Shown here: piece after piece, positions 44,642-53,851 of the stretch
Numbering within the stretch: the first letter of the stretch is position 1
Layout: each line of letters starts with the position of its first letter
DNA from: JANPIX01 sp031425195
GTDB taxonomy: Bacteria > Pseudomonadota > Alphaproteobacteria > Rhodobacterales > Rhodobacteraceae
Assembly: GCA_031425195.1 (NCBI GenBank)
Contig: JANPIX010000002.1
Span: forward strand, 1 to 64,000
DNA: 64,000 bases
Reading direction: 5' to 3'
Program-made: the position numbers and the translations under genes
The notes under the pieces: generated by a model
Told to the model about the DNA's origin: nothing
Seen by the model: only the letters and a program-made list of their open reading frames with translations
Database searches by the model: none

Positions 44642-46200
44642 GCCACAGCCTTTGCCTGAATGACAAGCGGCGTCGCCCGCATCGCCAGCGCCAGCGCATT
44701 GAACCGCGATGCCGCCACTTCACCAAACAACCCGTCGCCCCGTTCCGTCAACCGCAGTTCCAGAACCTGCTTCTTCTGGTTCCAGTGCAGACGCCCCGCC
44801 ATCTCCGGATTCTCGATGGAAAACATTGCGCCAAACCGCATTGCCTTGCCCAGAATTTCTGCGTCCCGGATCTGATCTTCGGTCAGCAGCCGGAACAATG
44901 GCTCCAAACGTGATCCCGCCCGGCTGTTCTTGTACCGGTGCAGCAGCGCCAGCCCCAGAAACACCCGCCCCGGATGGTCAAGCCCGCCCAGATTGGCGCG
45001 TGTCGCATTGTCGAAACACGCCTCCGCGCGGTAGTCAGGGTGCGCGCGCCATGTCGTGTCATGCAGCAGGCAGGCTGCCTTGATCAGACGGATACGGTCC
45101 TTGTCTGCCCCCAGAAAGATCGGCGTCAGAAAGGCGAACAACTTCTTGCCAAACCCCGGAACCCGGCCCTGACTTGCCTCTGTCGCCCGGCAAGCCTCGA
45201 TCAGCGGGTCGCGCGCCCGCAGACGTTCGGGCATCTGTTCGTAAAGCATCCCCTCGCGGATGCCATAGGCGGAAACGTCAATCTCGGACGGCTTGAAGAT
45301 TGTCACCAGTTCGCGCAGCACCTCGCAGGCAAGCGGCACAAGTTCCATCCGCTCCGCCCCCGTGCCGGTTCGCGCGCGCAGCATGGCAAGGTCGTGGGCC
45401 GCAATCCAGTCGATCGTGTCCAGAACCGAACGCGGCGTCATGCGGTATTCGTGCAGAACCGTCAAAGGATAGTTCCGCCGTTCCATATCCAGCCGCGCAA
45501 TCACCCGCCACGATCCGCCCACCAGATAAATCCGCTCGCCTTCGGATTTCAGCTTGTCGCGCAGATCCCGTAGAATGCGCTCGATATGCGCCTGCCGCTT
45601 TTTGGGCCCGCCCTCCACCTGTTGCAGACGAAACGGGCCCAGCGGCGATGTCGCCCGCTTGCCAACCTGCCCATCGCCGATCCGCGCCAGTTCCATCGAA
45701 TTGCCGCCGATGTCGCATACAATGCCCTTGGCATCCGGCCAGCCAAGCAGAACCCCCTGCGCCGAAAGCCGCGCCTCTTCGTCGCCATCGATGACCATCA
45801 TTTTCAATCCGGTTTCCCGCAATACCTGCGCGCGAAACTCCGGTCCGTCCTCGGCCTCGCGCACGGCGGCGGTGGCCACCACGGTCAGCGGTTCAATCGC
45901 CATCCCCTCGGCCAGCAACGCAAACCGCTTCAACGCGGCAAGCGCCCGTTCCTTGCCCCGTGGGTTCAGACGATTCGTTTCCGCCAGCCCCAGCCCCAGC
46001 CCCGCCATGATCTTTTCGTTGTAGAAATAGGCAGGACTGCGCGCCGCCCCGTCAAAAACCACCATCCGGACAGAGTTTGAACCCACGTCCACCACTCCAA
46101 CCCGGCTCAGGGCGCGGGCCGACGGGTCTTCGAAAAGGGCCTTGCCGAACAGCCCCGCATCATCGCCCGAACGGTCGGTATCGGCGTCATCATCGGTCAT
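44638..46200 (-). CDS. Ppx/GppA exopolyphosphatase family protein
   Basis: A 520-residue ASKHA-fold phosphatase. The N-terminal phosphate loop is VVDVGSNSVRMVVFDG; the second is CDIGGNSMELARI. The C-terminal HD-like part (CLLHDTTWRAH) matches long Ppx/GppA proteins. It degrades polyphosphate or pppGpp. The start MTDDDADTD has AAGGAC upstream. The ppk gene lies immediately upstream on the same strand (66-bp gap). Confidence 0.92.
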   Translation of the reverse strand: MTDDDADTDRSGDDAGLFGKALFEDPSARALSRVGVVDVGSNSVRMVVFDGAARSPAYFYNEKIMAGLGLGLAETNRLNPRGKERALAALKRFALLAEGMAIEPLTVVATAAVREAEDGPEFRAQVLRETGLKMMVIDGDEEARLSAQGVLLGWPDAKGIVCDIGGNSMELARIGDGQVGKRATSPLGPFRLQQVEGGPKKRQAHIERILRDLRDKLKSEGERIYLVGGSWRVIARLDMERRNYPLTVLHEYRMTPRSVLDTIDWIAAHDLAMLRARTGTGAERMELVPLACEVLRELVTIFKPSEIDVSAYGIREGMLYEQMPERLRARDPLIEACRATEASQGRVPGFGKKLFAFLTPIFLGADKDRIRLIKAACLLHDTTWRAHPDYRAEACFDNATRANLGGLDHPGRVFLGLALLHRYKNSRAGSRLEPLFRLLTEDQIRDAEILGKAMRFGAMFSIENPEMAGRLHWNQKKQVLELRLTERGDGLFGEVAASRFNALALAMRATPLVIQAKAVA

Positions 46201-46266
46201 TGGGCAGTCCTTTGGCCAGGCGTTCAGCACGCGACCATGCATCGCAAGGCAGCAGGGGTCAACGAT

Positions 46267-48498
46267 TCACAAATCCTGCGGCGCCGTTTCGTCACGCGGT
46301 TTCGCCAGTCGCGGCACATCCTTTGCCCCGGCCGTCCCGCGCCCCGAAAGCGAAGGGTTCTCCATGAAAAACTTGTGACAACTGAACGGGTTGGACTGAT
46401 CACCCTGATGCAGGTTGCGGGTATACTGCCCGTCCGGCTGCAACACCCAGCTTTGCGTCTCATCCGCCAGATTGGCGGCCATGATCTGCCCCATGATCTG
46501 ATTCTTGACTGTGGCGTTCGTGGTTTCCACAAGCGTTTCCACCCGCCGCGTCAGGTTCCGGCCCATCCAGTCGGCAGACGACAGATAGACCCGCGCCTTT
46601 TGCGACGGCAACCCGTGCCCGTTGCCAAAACAGACAATCCGGCTGTGTTCCAGAAAACGCCCGACCACCGACTTGACTCGAATGTTGTCGGACAGGCCCT
46701 TGATCCCCGGCCGCAATCCGCAGATGCCCCGCACGATCAGGCTGATCTTCACCCCCGCATGGCTCGCCGCATAAAACGCGTCGATGATGTCCGGCTCGAT
46801 CAGGCTGTTCACCTTGCCCCAGATTTCGGCCGGGCGGCCCGCATGGGCATGGGCCGCCTCGTTGGCGATCAGTTCCAGAAGCCTTGGCTTCAGGGTGATC
46901 GGCGCAATGGCAAGGTTCTCCAGCCCCTCGGGCTGCACATAACCCGACAGGTAATTGAACACCTTGGTCGCGTCCCGCCCCAGCGCCGGGTCACAGGTAA
47001 AGAACGACAGGTCGGTATAGATGCGCGCCGTGATCGGGTGATAGTTGCCCGTCCCGTAATGGGTATAGGTCACCAGACTATCGCCTTCACGCCGCACCAC
47101 CGTGCTGATCTTCGCATGGGTCTTGTAGTGGATGAACCCGTAAACAACATGCGCGCCCGCCCGCTCAAGCCTGCGCGATTGGCGGATGTTCGCAGCCTCG
47201 TCGAACCGCGCCTTCAACTCCACCAGCGCAGTCACCGATTTTCCCGCCTCGGCAGCCTCGCACAGGGCGCTGACGATGGGGCTGTCCCAGCTTGTGCGGT
47301 ACAGCGTCTGCTTGATCGCCAGCACATTGGGGTCGCGCGCCGCCTGCTCGATAAACCGGATCACCATGTCGAACGTCTCGTAAGGGTGATGCAGCAGCAT
47401 GTCCTTCTGCCGGATCGCCGCAAACATGTCGCCGTCATGGTCGGTCACGCGTTCGGGCACGCGCGGCGTGAACGGCGGCCACAGCAGATCGCGGCGGCTC
47501 GACAACACCAGTTCCTTCAGATCGGCAATTCCCAAAAGGCCGCGAACTTCCACCACCTCGTCATGTGCGACGGCCAGTTCTTCCATGATCAGCGCCTGCA
47601 GATCATCCGGTGCACCCGCGCTGATCTTCAAACGGATCACCTCGCCCCGGCGACGCCGTTTCAGCGCGGTTTCAAACTCGCGGACCAGATCTTCGGCCTC
47701 GTCCTCCACTTCAAGATCGCTGTCGCGCAGCACCCGGAACGCGCAATGGCCCCGGTCTGTGTAGCCCGGAAACAGCATGTTCAGATGCAACAGTAACAGT
47801 TCTTCCAAGGGCAAAAACCGGTTCTGCCCCGCTTTGGCGGGCAGCGGCACAAACCGGGCAATCTGCTGGGGAATAGGCAGCAAGGCCTGCAAACTGCGGT
47901 GATCGTTCAACCGTTCAAGCTGCAGCGCAAGACAGAACCCTGTGTTCGGAATGAACGGAAACGGGTGGGCGGGGTCAATTGCAAGCGGCGACAGGATTGG
48001 AAACACGTTCTGAACGAAATGCTGCTCCAGAAACTTCAGGTCGCCCACCGTCAGTTTTGACCGCGTCAGGATGGCAATGCCCTCCGCCTCCATTTCTTTC
48101 TTCAGGCGGTTGAACACGGTTTGCTGCGTCAGCATCAGGCCGCGCGCATCGTCGTTGATCAGGGTCAACTGTTCTGCCGGGCTGTGCCCGTCTTCCGAAG
48201 GCGCACGGCTTCCCGCACGGACAAGAGCGCGCAGGCCCGCCACGCGCACAGTGTAAAACTCGTCAAGGTTGGTGGCCGAGATTGACAGGAACCGAAGCCG
48301 TTCAAGCAAGGGGACAGCAGGGTTCGCCGCTTCGTCCAAAACCCGCCAGTTGAAGGCAAGCCAGCTTAGCTCCCGATTGAAGAACCGCTTTGGCCCCGTA
48401 AAGCTGCCGGCGGGCAATTCGACAGGTGAAGGAAACGGTGATTGCAGGAAATCCGATGCCGACAGGGCACCCGACTTCAGTTTTTCGGCAACGGTCAT
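46267..48498 (-). CDS. ppk1: Polyphosphate kinase 1
   Basis: A 743-residue enzyme that builds polyphosphate from ATP. The N-terminal domain includes RFFNRELSWLAFN. The catalytic His is in YKTHAK, and a second conserved active-site region is the HSRIVCFGNG stretch. Length is normal for PPK1. It overlaps hdaA by 4 bp and precedes the phosphatase. Confidence 0.95.
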   Translation of the reverse strand: MTVAEKLKSGALSASDFLQSPFPSPVELPAGSFTGPKRFFNRELSWLAFNWRVLDEAANPAVPLLERLRFLSISATNLDEFYTVRVAGLRALVRAGSRAPSEDGHSPAEQLTLINDDARGLMLTQQTVFNRLKKEMEAEGIAILTRSKLTVGDLKFLEQHFVQNVFPILSPLAIDPAHPFPFIPNTGFCLALQLERLNDHRSLQALLPIPQQIARFVPLPAKAGQNRFLPLEELLLLHLNMLFPGYTDRGHCAFRVLRDSDLEVEDEAEDLVREFETALKRRRRGEVIRLKISAGAPDDLQALIMEELAVAHDEVVEVRGLLGIADLKELVLSSRRDLLWPPFTPRVPERVTDHDGDMFAAIRQKDMLLHHPYETFDMVIRFIEQAARDPNVLAIKQTLYRTSWDSPIVSALCEAAEAGKSVTALVELKARFDEAANIRQSRRLERAGAHVVYGFIHYKTHAKISTVVRREGDSLVTYTHYGTGNYHPITARIYTDLSFFTCDPALGRDATKVFNYLSGYVQPEGLENLAIAPITLKPRLLELIANEAAHAHAGRPAEIWGKVNSLIEPDIIDAFYAASHAGVKISLIVRGICGLRPGIKGLSDNIRVKSVVGRFLEHSRIVCFGNGHGLPSQKARVYLSSADWMGRNLTRRVETLVETTNATVKNQIMGQIMAANLADETQSWVLQPDGQYTRNLHQGDQSNPFSCHKFFMENPSLSGRGTAGAKDVPRLAKPRDETAPQDL

Positions 48499-49226
48499 GG
48501 GTCATCAATCCAGTTCATCTGCTGTGGGGCATGGCAGGGATTTGTATCGAAAAGGTGACAAAGCGCCTCGGCTGCCAGCGTCCGGCTGATCGGCGCGCGC
48601 CGTTCCAGTGACATCCGGTCCAGCATCGCAACAACAGACCGGGCCGCCGCAAAGGTCCGGTCCATCCGGGCCACAAGATAGGCGACAAGCGTGGGGTCCA
48701 CGGCAACCTGCCGGTCGGCGAACAGTTTGATCATCACGGACGCCAGCAGCGCATCATCCGGCGGCGACAGTTGCGCCAAGGCCGACGCTTGCAGCCTGCT
48801 TGCCAGATCGGGCAGGGCGATGCCCCAGTCGCGCGGCCCCGCCGTGCCGGTCATCAAAAGGGGGGTGTTGTGTTCCTGCGCCAGATTGCACAGATGGAAC
48901 AACGCCTGCTCTGCCCCCGCCTGTCCCGCAACTTGGTCGGCATTATCCACCGCCACGGCGCGTTTCCCGGCAAGGTCCAGCAGCCCGGGCCCAGCCTCGG
49001 CAAACTGCCCGCCGTCCACCATCACACCACCGGTCTGCCCCACCCAGATCGCTGCAAGATGGGTCTTGCCCGCCCCCACCGGCCCCGACAGGATCAACCG
49101 CCCCGCAGCCCAGGGCGCATGCTGATCCACCATTCCCAAGGCATCCCGGTTGGCGTCCGACACGTAAAAGTCGTCCCGGCCCAAGGCCGTTCTGACAGGC
49201 AGGTCAAAGGCCAGTTGTCCGCTCAC
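48495..49226 (-). CDS. hdaA: DnaA inactivator Hda-like protein (HdaA)
   Basis: A 243-residue AAA+ protein related to DnaA domain III. The N-terminal clamp-binding motif is QLAFDLP (residues 4-10). Walker A is GPVGAGKTH. The Walker B position reads AVAVDNADQ, a mild variant. It would stimulate DnaA-ATP hydrolysis with the sliding clamp. Start is GTG, overlapping the upstream permease by 4 bp (GTGA). The ppk overlap also makes it co-translated with ppk. Confidence 0.88.
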   Translation of the reverse strand: MSGQLAFDLPVRTALGRDDFYVSDANRDALGMVDQHAPWAAGRLILSGPVGAGKTHLAAIWVGQTGGVMVDGGQFAEAGPGLLDLAGKRAVAVDNADQVAGQAGAEQALFHLCNLAQEHNTPLLMTGTAGPRDWGIALPDLASRLQASALAQLSPPDDALLASVMIKLFADRQVAVDPTLVAYLVARMDRTFAAARSVVAMLDRMSLERRAPISRTLAAEALCHLFDTNPCHAPQQMNWIDDP

Positions 49227-50305
49227 TTCTGTATCCTGACAGGCGGGTCCTGTCCCGCGACCCCAGTGTAAAGCGGGCTTTTGGTGTATTGCGCTGCCGC
49301 AAACCGGATCAGCACCCCGATGACCGCAGCCACTGGCACGGCAACCAGCAGGCCCAGAAACCCGAACACCGATCCAAAGGCCGACAAGGCGAACAACAGC
49401 CAGACGGGGTGCAGCCCCACCGAATTGCCAACCAGCCGGGGGGTGATGATGTTCCCCTCCAGAAACTGCCCGATGGCGAAAATTCCTGCGATAAGCGCAA
49501 TGGAAAACCAGTCGCCCCAGAACTGGAACAGCGCAAGGCCGATGGCCAGACTGCCCCCCACCAGTGACCCGATGTAAGGGATAAAGGTGATGGCCCCGGC
49601 AATCGCCCCCACGATCAACCCGAACTGCAACCCGGCCAGCATCAGCGTGATGGCGTAAAAACTGCCCAGCACCAGACACACGCTCAACTGCCCGCGCACA
49701 AAGGCCGCGAGCACCCGGTCCGCCTCGCGCGCAATCTCGCGCAGGGTCGGGGCGTGGTCGCGCGGCAAAAGGCTGTCGACGCGCGCCACCATCCGGTCCC
49801 AGTCCAGCAGCAGATAGAACGCGACGACAGGCACAACCACCATCAGCACAACCGCATTGATCACCCCCAGCGCCGAACCAAGCAGCGTGTTGGCCAACTC
49901 CGCCCCCCGCGCCTGAATCCCCGCCGCAATCTGCGCCAGTGTCTGCCGGATGGTCGACGTTTCGTCGGTCAGTTCCGGAAACCGTTCGGTCAGGAACACC
50001 TGCAGCCGCTTGGACATTTCCGGCGCGCTGTTGATCAGCGCCGTCAACTGATTGATCAGCGTCGGAATCACCGCCAGAAACAGCAGCACCACGATCATCA
50101 GCATCAGAACCGAAATAATCGTCGTCGCGGCCACCCGGCTCAGCCCCGCGCGCTGCAGGCGGTCGGCAACGGGATCAAGGAAATAGGCAATCGCCCCCCC
50201 GATCACAAAGGGCAGCATCACATCGCCCAGCACCCACAGCGTGACAAGAAAGACGGCCGCCGCCAGCCCCCAATAGCGCAGTTGCAGCTTGATCGGCAGT
50301 GCCAT
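49223..50305 (-). CDS. AI-2E family transporter (PerM-like)
   Basis: A 360-residue membrane protein with about eight helices in the order typical for PerM/TqsA. The central soluble helical part lies around residues 70-150. The conserved PDLLR-like end appears as GNSVGLHPVWLLFALSAFG. Members export autoinducer-2 or act as Na/H exchangers; the function is not resolved. It leads the perM-hdaA-ppk-ppx run. Confidence 0.88.
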   Translation of the reverse strand: MALPIKLQLRYWGLAAAVFLVTLWVLGDVMLPFVIGGAIAYFLDPVADRLQRAGLSRVAATTIISVLMLMIVVLLFLAVIPTLINQLTALINSAPEMSKRLQVFLTERFPELTDETSTIRQTLAQIAAGIQARGAELANTLLGSALGVINAVVLMVVVPVVAFYLLLDWDRMVARVDSLLPRDHAPTLREIAREADRVLAAFVRGQLSVCLVLGSFYAITLMLAGLQFGLIVGAIAGAITFIPYIGSLVGGSLAIGLALFQFWGDWFSIALIAGIFAIGQFLEGNIITPRLVGNSVGLHPVWLLFALSAFGSVFGFLGLLVAVPVAAVIGVLIRFAAAQYTKSPLYTGVAGQDPPVRIQK

Positions 50306-50392
50306 CGCTCACCCGTGTTTTGCCCCAATCCCTGAAATGACCCAGCCGGGCATCGCTTTCAAGTCCCGCAATGCCTATCGTCTTGCCCGAGG

Positions 50393-51253
50393 TTACAGGC
50401 TGGCCATCGCAACTGGCACCCGCAAGGGCAGCAATTCGACATGGCCCCCGGCGGCAAAGCCGCGCCGCAGCGGCAGGAAGGCGGCGTCGGGATGGTCGCG
50501 GTACAGATCGTTGGTGATGATCTCGACCCCGCTTTGCAGCCCCAGATCGATCAGATGACGGTCTGCAACCATGCCCTTGTGCACGACGTCAACCCGCACA
50601 TCGCGCCGCTGCCCCAAGGCGCGCAGCAACGCCACCTCGTTCATGTAATGCCCGGCCAGTGCATAGCCTGCGGTGGCATCGAACACCACAAGGGCACCAC
50701 GCCCTTCGGCGCGCAAAAGATCCAGCACTCTGATCAGGGTCGAAAGCAGGGCCTCTGTGGCCGTCCCGGCATTCTTTTCCCAGTTGATCACATTCGATCC
50801 GTCCACCAGCGAAAATGGCACCCCTTCGGCAAGCGCCGGGCGCAGCGCGGGATCAAGTGGCACGGCGGCGCAGACCATTGCCCGCCATTCAACGCCACCG
50901 TTTACTGTGTGATGGGCAAGATGGGTCATCGCCTTGGCCCGCGGATACCGCGCCGCCGCCTCGCGGGCGAGCGCGGCTGTCGCGTCGCGCGCATTGTCCC
51001 GCAAAAGATGCACCGGGCCAAGCCGGGTCAGGACCAGCCCCGCAATTTCAGGCTGATCGGAAATGGCAACAATGGCCCCCCGCAGATCAAGTTCATAAGC
51101 CTCGTTGCGCATCCGTTCGATCAGGGCGGGGTCGGCCACGCTCCGCCCGCGACGCGCCGGGGGCCGCCATCGGCGCAATGCCGCAAAGACGCCCACCAGC
51201 AACACGCCGACAAGCGTCGGGAACAGGATAATGTCGATAATGGCCCCCACCAC
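50393..51253 (-). CDS. Membrane-anchored NYN/PIN-like nuclease candidate
   Basis: A 286-residue protein. Residues 5-26 form one membrane helix, followed by a basic segment, then a 100-residue unknown part. From about residue 147 the sequence looks like an RNase NYN domain of the Zc3h12a type: DGSNV (151-155), FDAT (191-194), ADR (230-232) and TNDLYRDH (247-254). The four acidic residues (D151, D192, D231, D249) would form the metal site. The cytoplasmic side is expected. Activity and substrate not shown; assignment is by motif. Confidence 0.6.
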   Translation of the reverse strand: MVGAIIDIILFPTLVGVLLVGVFAALRRWRPPARRGRSVADPALIERMRNEAYELDLRGAIVAISDQPEIAGLVLTRLGPVHLLRDNARDATAALAREAAARYPRAKAMTHLAHHTVNGGVEWRAMVCAAVPLDPALRPALAEGVPFSLVDGSNVINWEKNAGTATEALLSTLIRVLDLLRAEGRGALVVFDATAGYALAGHYMNEVALLRALGQRRDVRVDVVHKGMVADRHLIDLGLQSGVEIITNDLYRDHPDAAFLPLRRGFAAGGHVELLPLRVPVAMASL

Positions 51254-51389
51254 TCATCTTACGATTGAGCGGAGTATCCGGAGTTCGGGGCGCAGGCGCA
51301 AGCGTTCATTGCGGCCGGGCAAGCCACCCTTGCCACTGGCCCCCGCAACACGTTAGGAACCTTGCAAACCCCGATCAAAGGCAATTTCC

Positions 51390-52727
51390 ATGCGTCTGAC
51401 CCGCTATTTCCTGCCCGTTCTCAAAGAAAACCCGGCCGAAGCGCAGATCGTGTCGCATCGTTACATGCTGCGCGCCGGGATGATCAAGCAGCAGGCGGCG
51501 GGAATTTATTCCTGGCTCCCGCTCGGCTACCGCGTGTTAAAGCGGATCGAGGCGATTGTTCACGAAGAACAGGTTCGCGCCGGGCACATTCCCCTGCTCA
51601 TGCCCACGATCCAGCCCGCCGATCTGTGGAAGGAATCCGGCCGCTATGGCGACTACGGCGAAGAGATGCTGCGCATCACCGACCGGCAGAAACGCGAATT
51701 GCTGTTCGGCCCGACAAACGAGGAAATGATCACCGACATCTTCCGCGCCCATGTCACAAGCTACAAGGACCTGCCGCTGACGCTGTATCACATCCAGTGG
51801 AAATTCCGCGACGAGATGCGCCCGCGCTTTGGCGTGATGCGGGGCCGCGAATTCCTGATGAAGGACGGCTACAACTTTGACATCGACAAGGCCGCGGCCC
51901 TGCACGCCTACAACCGCCACATGGTCAGCTATCTGCGCACCTATGAACGCATGGGCCTGACCGCCATTCCGATGCGCGCCGCCAGCGGCCCGATCGGCGG
52001 CGACAACACCCATGAATTCCTTGTGCTGGCGGCAACCGGCGAATCCGAAGTGTTCTATGACAGTGCCGTCACCGACCTGCATCTGGGCACCCGCGACATC
52101 GACTATGACGATCAGGAACAGGTCGCGGCGGTGTGTCAGGAATTCACCACGCTTTATGCCCGGACGGACGAAACCCATGACGTGGCGCTGTTCGACCAGA
52201 TCCCGCTGGAGCGTCGCAAATCCGCACGCGGCATCGAAGTGGGGCAGATCTTCTATTTCGGCACCAAATATTCCGAAGCGATGGGCGCCAATGTGGTAAC
52301 TGCCGACGGGTCGCGCGTGCCGGTCGAAATGGGGTCGCACGGCATCGGCGTCAGTCGTCTGTTGGGCGCGATCATCGAGGCGTCGCATGACGACAAGGGG
52401 ATCATCTGGCCCGAAGGTGTCACACCCTTCCCGGTGGGCATCGTGAACCTGAAACAGGGCGACGCGGGAACCGATGCCGCCTGTGACGCGATCTACAAGG
52501 CGCTTGTCGCCAAGGGGCACGAGCCGCTTTACGACGACCGCGACGAACGCGCCGGTGCCAAGTTCGCCACGATGGACCTGATCGGTCTGCCCTGGCGGAT
52601 CACGGTCGGGCCAAGGGGTCTGGCGAACGGGGTGGTTGAACTGACGTCGCGCCGCACGGGTGTGTCGGAAGAATTGCCTGCCGACGCGGCCGTTGCCCGC
52701 ATCGTGCAGATCTATGACGGTGTGTAA
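51390..52727 (+). CDS. proS: Proline--tRNA ligase, short form
   Basis: A 445-residue class II synthetase. Class II motifs are present: motif 2 (FRDEMRPRFGVMRGREFLMKD) and motif 3 (GSHGIGVSRLLGAIIE). The C-terminal anticodon-binding domain is from about residue 340. The editing INS domain of the long bacterial form is missing, as in other alphaproteobacteria, so cis-editing of Ala-tRNA(Pro) must come from elsewhere. Confidence 0.97.
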   Translation: MRLTRYFLPVLKENPAEAQIVSHRYMLRAGMIKQQAAGIYSWLPLGYRVLKRIEAIVHEEQVRAGHIPLLMPTIQPADLWKESGRYGDYGEEMLRITDRQKRELLFGPTNEEMITDIFRAHVTSYKDLPLTLYHIQWKFRDEMRPRFGVMRGREFLMKDGYNFDIDKAAALHAYNRHMVSYLRTYERMGLTAIPMRAASGPIGGDNTHEFLVLAATGESEVFYDSAVTDLHLGTRDIDYDDQEQVAAVCQEFTTLYARTDETHDVALFDQIPLERRKSARGIEVGQIFYFGTKYSEAMGANVVTADGSRVPVEMGSHGIGVSRLLGAIIEASHDDKGIIWPEGVTPFPVGIVNLKQGDAGTDAACDAIYKALVAKGHEPLYDDRDERAGAKFATMDLIGLPWRITVGPRGLANGVVELTSRRTGVSEELPADAAVARIVQIYDGV

Positions 52728-52762
52728 CCGGGTTTCGCCGCGCTGACGCGCGCCGAGACGGC

Positions 52763-52799
52763 GGGGGGCGCTGCCCCCCGGACCCCCCGGGATATTTTT
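52763..52799 (+). terminator. Terminator with recurrent Rhodobacteraceae motif
   Basis: GGGGGGC-GCT-GCCCCCC, then a second small CCCGG/CCGGG hairpin, then GATATTTTTGCAAAGA. I recall this arrangement as a common intergenic ending in this family. It lies 36 bp after proS. Confidence 0.65.
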
Positions 52800-52858
52800 G
52801 CAAAGAGGATGGGCCATGGCGTCTTGCCGGTGGCGTTCCCGCATCACAGGAGAATCGG

Positions 52859-53848
52859 ATGGAATATCGGCGTCTTGGTAAATCGGGCCTGAAGGTCAGT
52901 GAATTGTCTTTCGGGTCCTGGGTCACCTTTGGCAAGCAGGTGGACGGATCGGATGCGAAATCGATGATGAGCACCGCCTATGATGCGGGCATCAACTTTT
53001 TCGACAATGCCGAAGGATATGAACAGGGCAATTCCGAGATTGTCATGGGCGGCGCGCTGGCCGAACTCAAATGGACACGGGACAGTTATGCAGTGTCGTC
53101 CAAGGTATTCTGGGGCGGCGAAAAGCCCACGCAGCGCGGCCTGTCGGCCAAACATGTGACAGACGCCTGCCATGCGGCCCTTCGGCGGCTGCAGGTGGAC
53201 TATCTTGACCTTTATTTCTGCCACCGCCCCGACATCGACACGCCGATCGAGGAAACCGTGCGCGCGATGCACAACCTGATCCAGCAGGGCAAGGTGATCT
53301 ACTGGGGCACGTCGGAATGGTCGGCGCAGCAGATTACCGAGGCGCATCTGGTGGCGCGGCAGTGGAACCTGACCCCGCCCACGATGGAACAGCCGCAGTA
53401 CAACCTGTTCGAGCGTCAGAAGGTAGAGGCGGATTATGCGCCGATCTATCAGAACTACGGCCTTGGCACGACGATCTGGTCACCGCTGGCAAGCGGGCTT
53501 TTGACCGGCAAGTACAACGACGGCATCCCGCAGGACAGTCGCATGAACCTGCCCGGCTATGAATGGCTGCTGAAAAGCTTTCAGTCGGAGGAAGGTCAGG
53601 CCAAGCTGGCCAAGGTCAAGGCGCTGGCCCAAGTGGCGGGCGATGCGGGGCTGCCGCTGCATCATCTGGCACTGCTGTGGTGCCTGCAGAATCCGCATGT
53701 GTCGACAGTGATCCTTGGCGCGTCGCGTCTGGCGCAACTGACCGACAATCTCGCGGCACTCGATCACCGTGCCAAGATGACGCCCGACGTGATGGCGGCC
53801 ATCGAGGCGGTGATGCAGAACGCGCCGCCGGAGCCTCAGCGGTACTGA
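52859..53848 (+). CDS. Aldo/keto reductase
   Basis: A 329-residue (beta/alpha)8 NADPH oxidoreductase similar to the potassium-channel beta-subunit group. The catalytic tetrad is visible as D and Y in FFDNAEGY, K in SSKVF and H in LYFCHRP. Later NADPH contacts include SPLASGLLTGKY and ILGAS. Substrate unknown. Confidence 0.9.
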   Translation: MEYRRLGKSGLKVSELSFGSWVTFGKQVDGSDAKSMMSTAYDAGINFFDNAEGYEQGNSEIVMGGALAELKWTRDSYAVSSKVFWGGEKPTQRGLSAKHVTDACHAALRRLQVDYLDLYFCHRPDIDTPIEETVRAMHNLIQQGKVIYWGTSEWSAQQITEAHLVARQWNLTPPTMEQPQYNLFERQKVEADYAPIYQNYGLGTTIWSPLASGLLTGKYNDGIPQDSRMNLPGYEWLLKSFQSEEGQAKLAKVKALAQVAGDAGLPLHHLALLWCLQNPHVSTVILGASRLAQLTDNLAALDHRAKMTPDVMAAIEAVMQNAPPEPQRY

Positions 53849-53851
53849 CCG

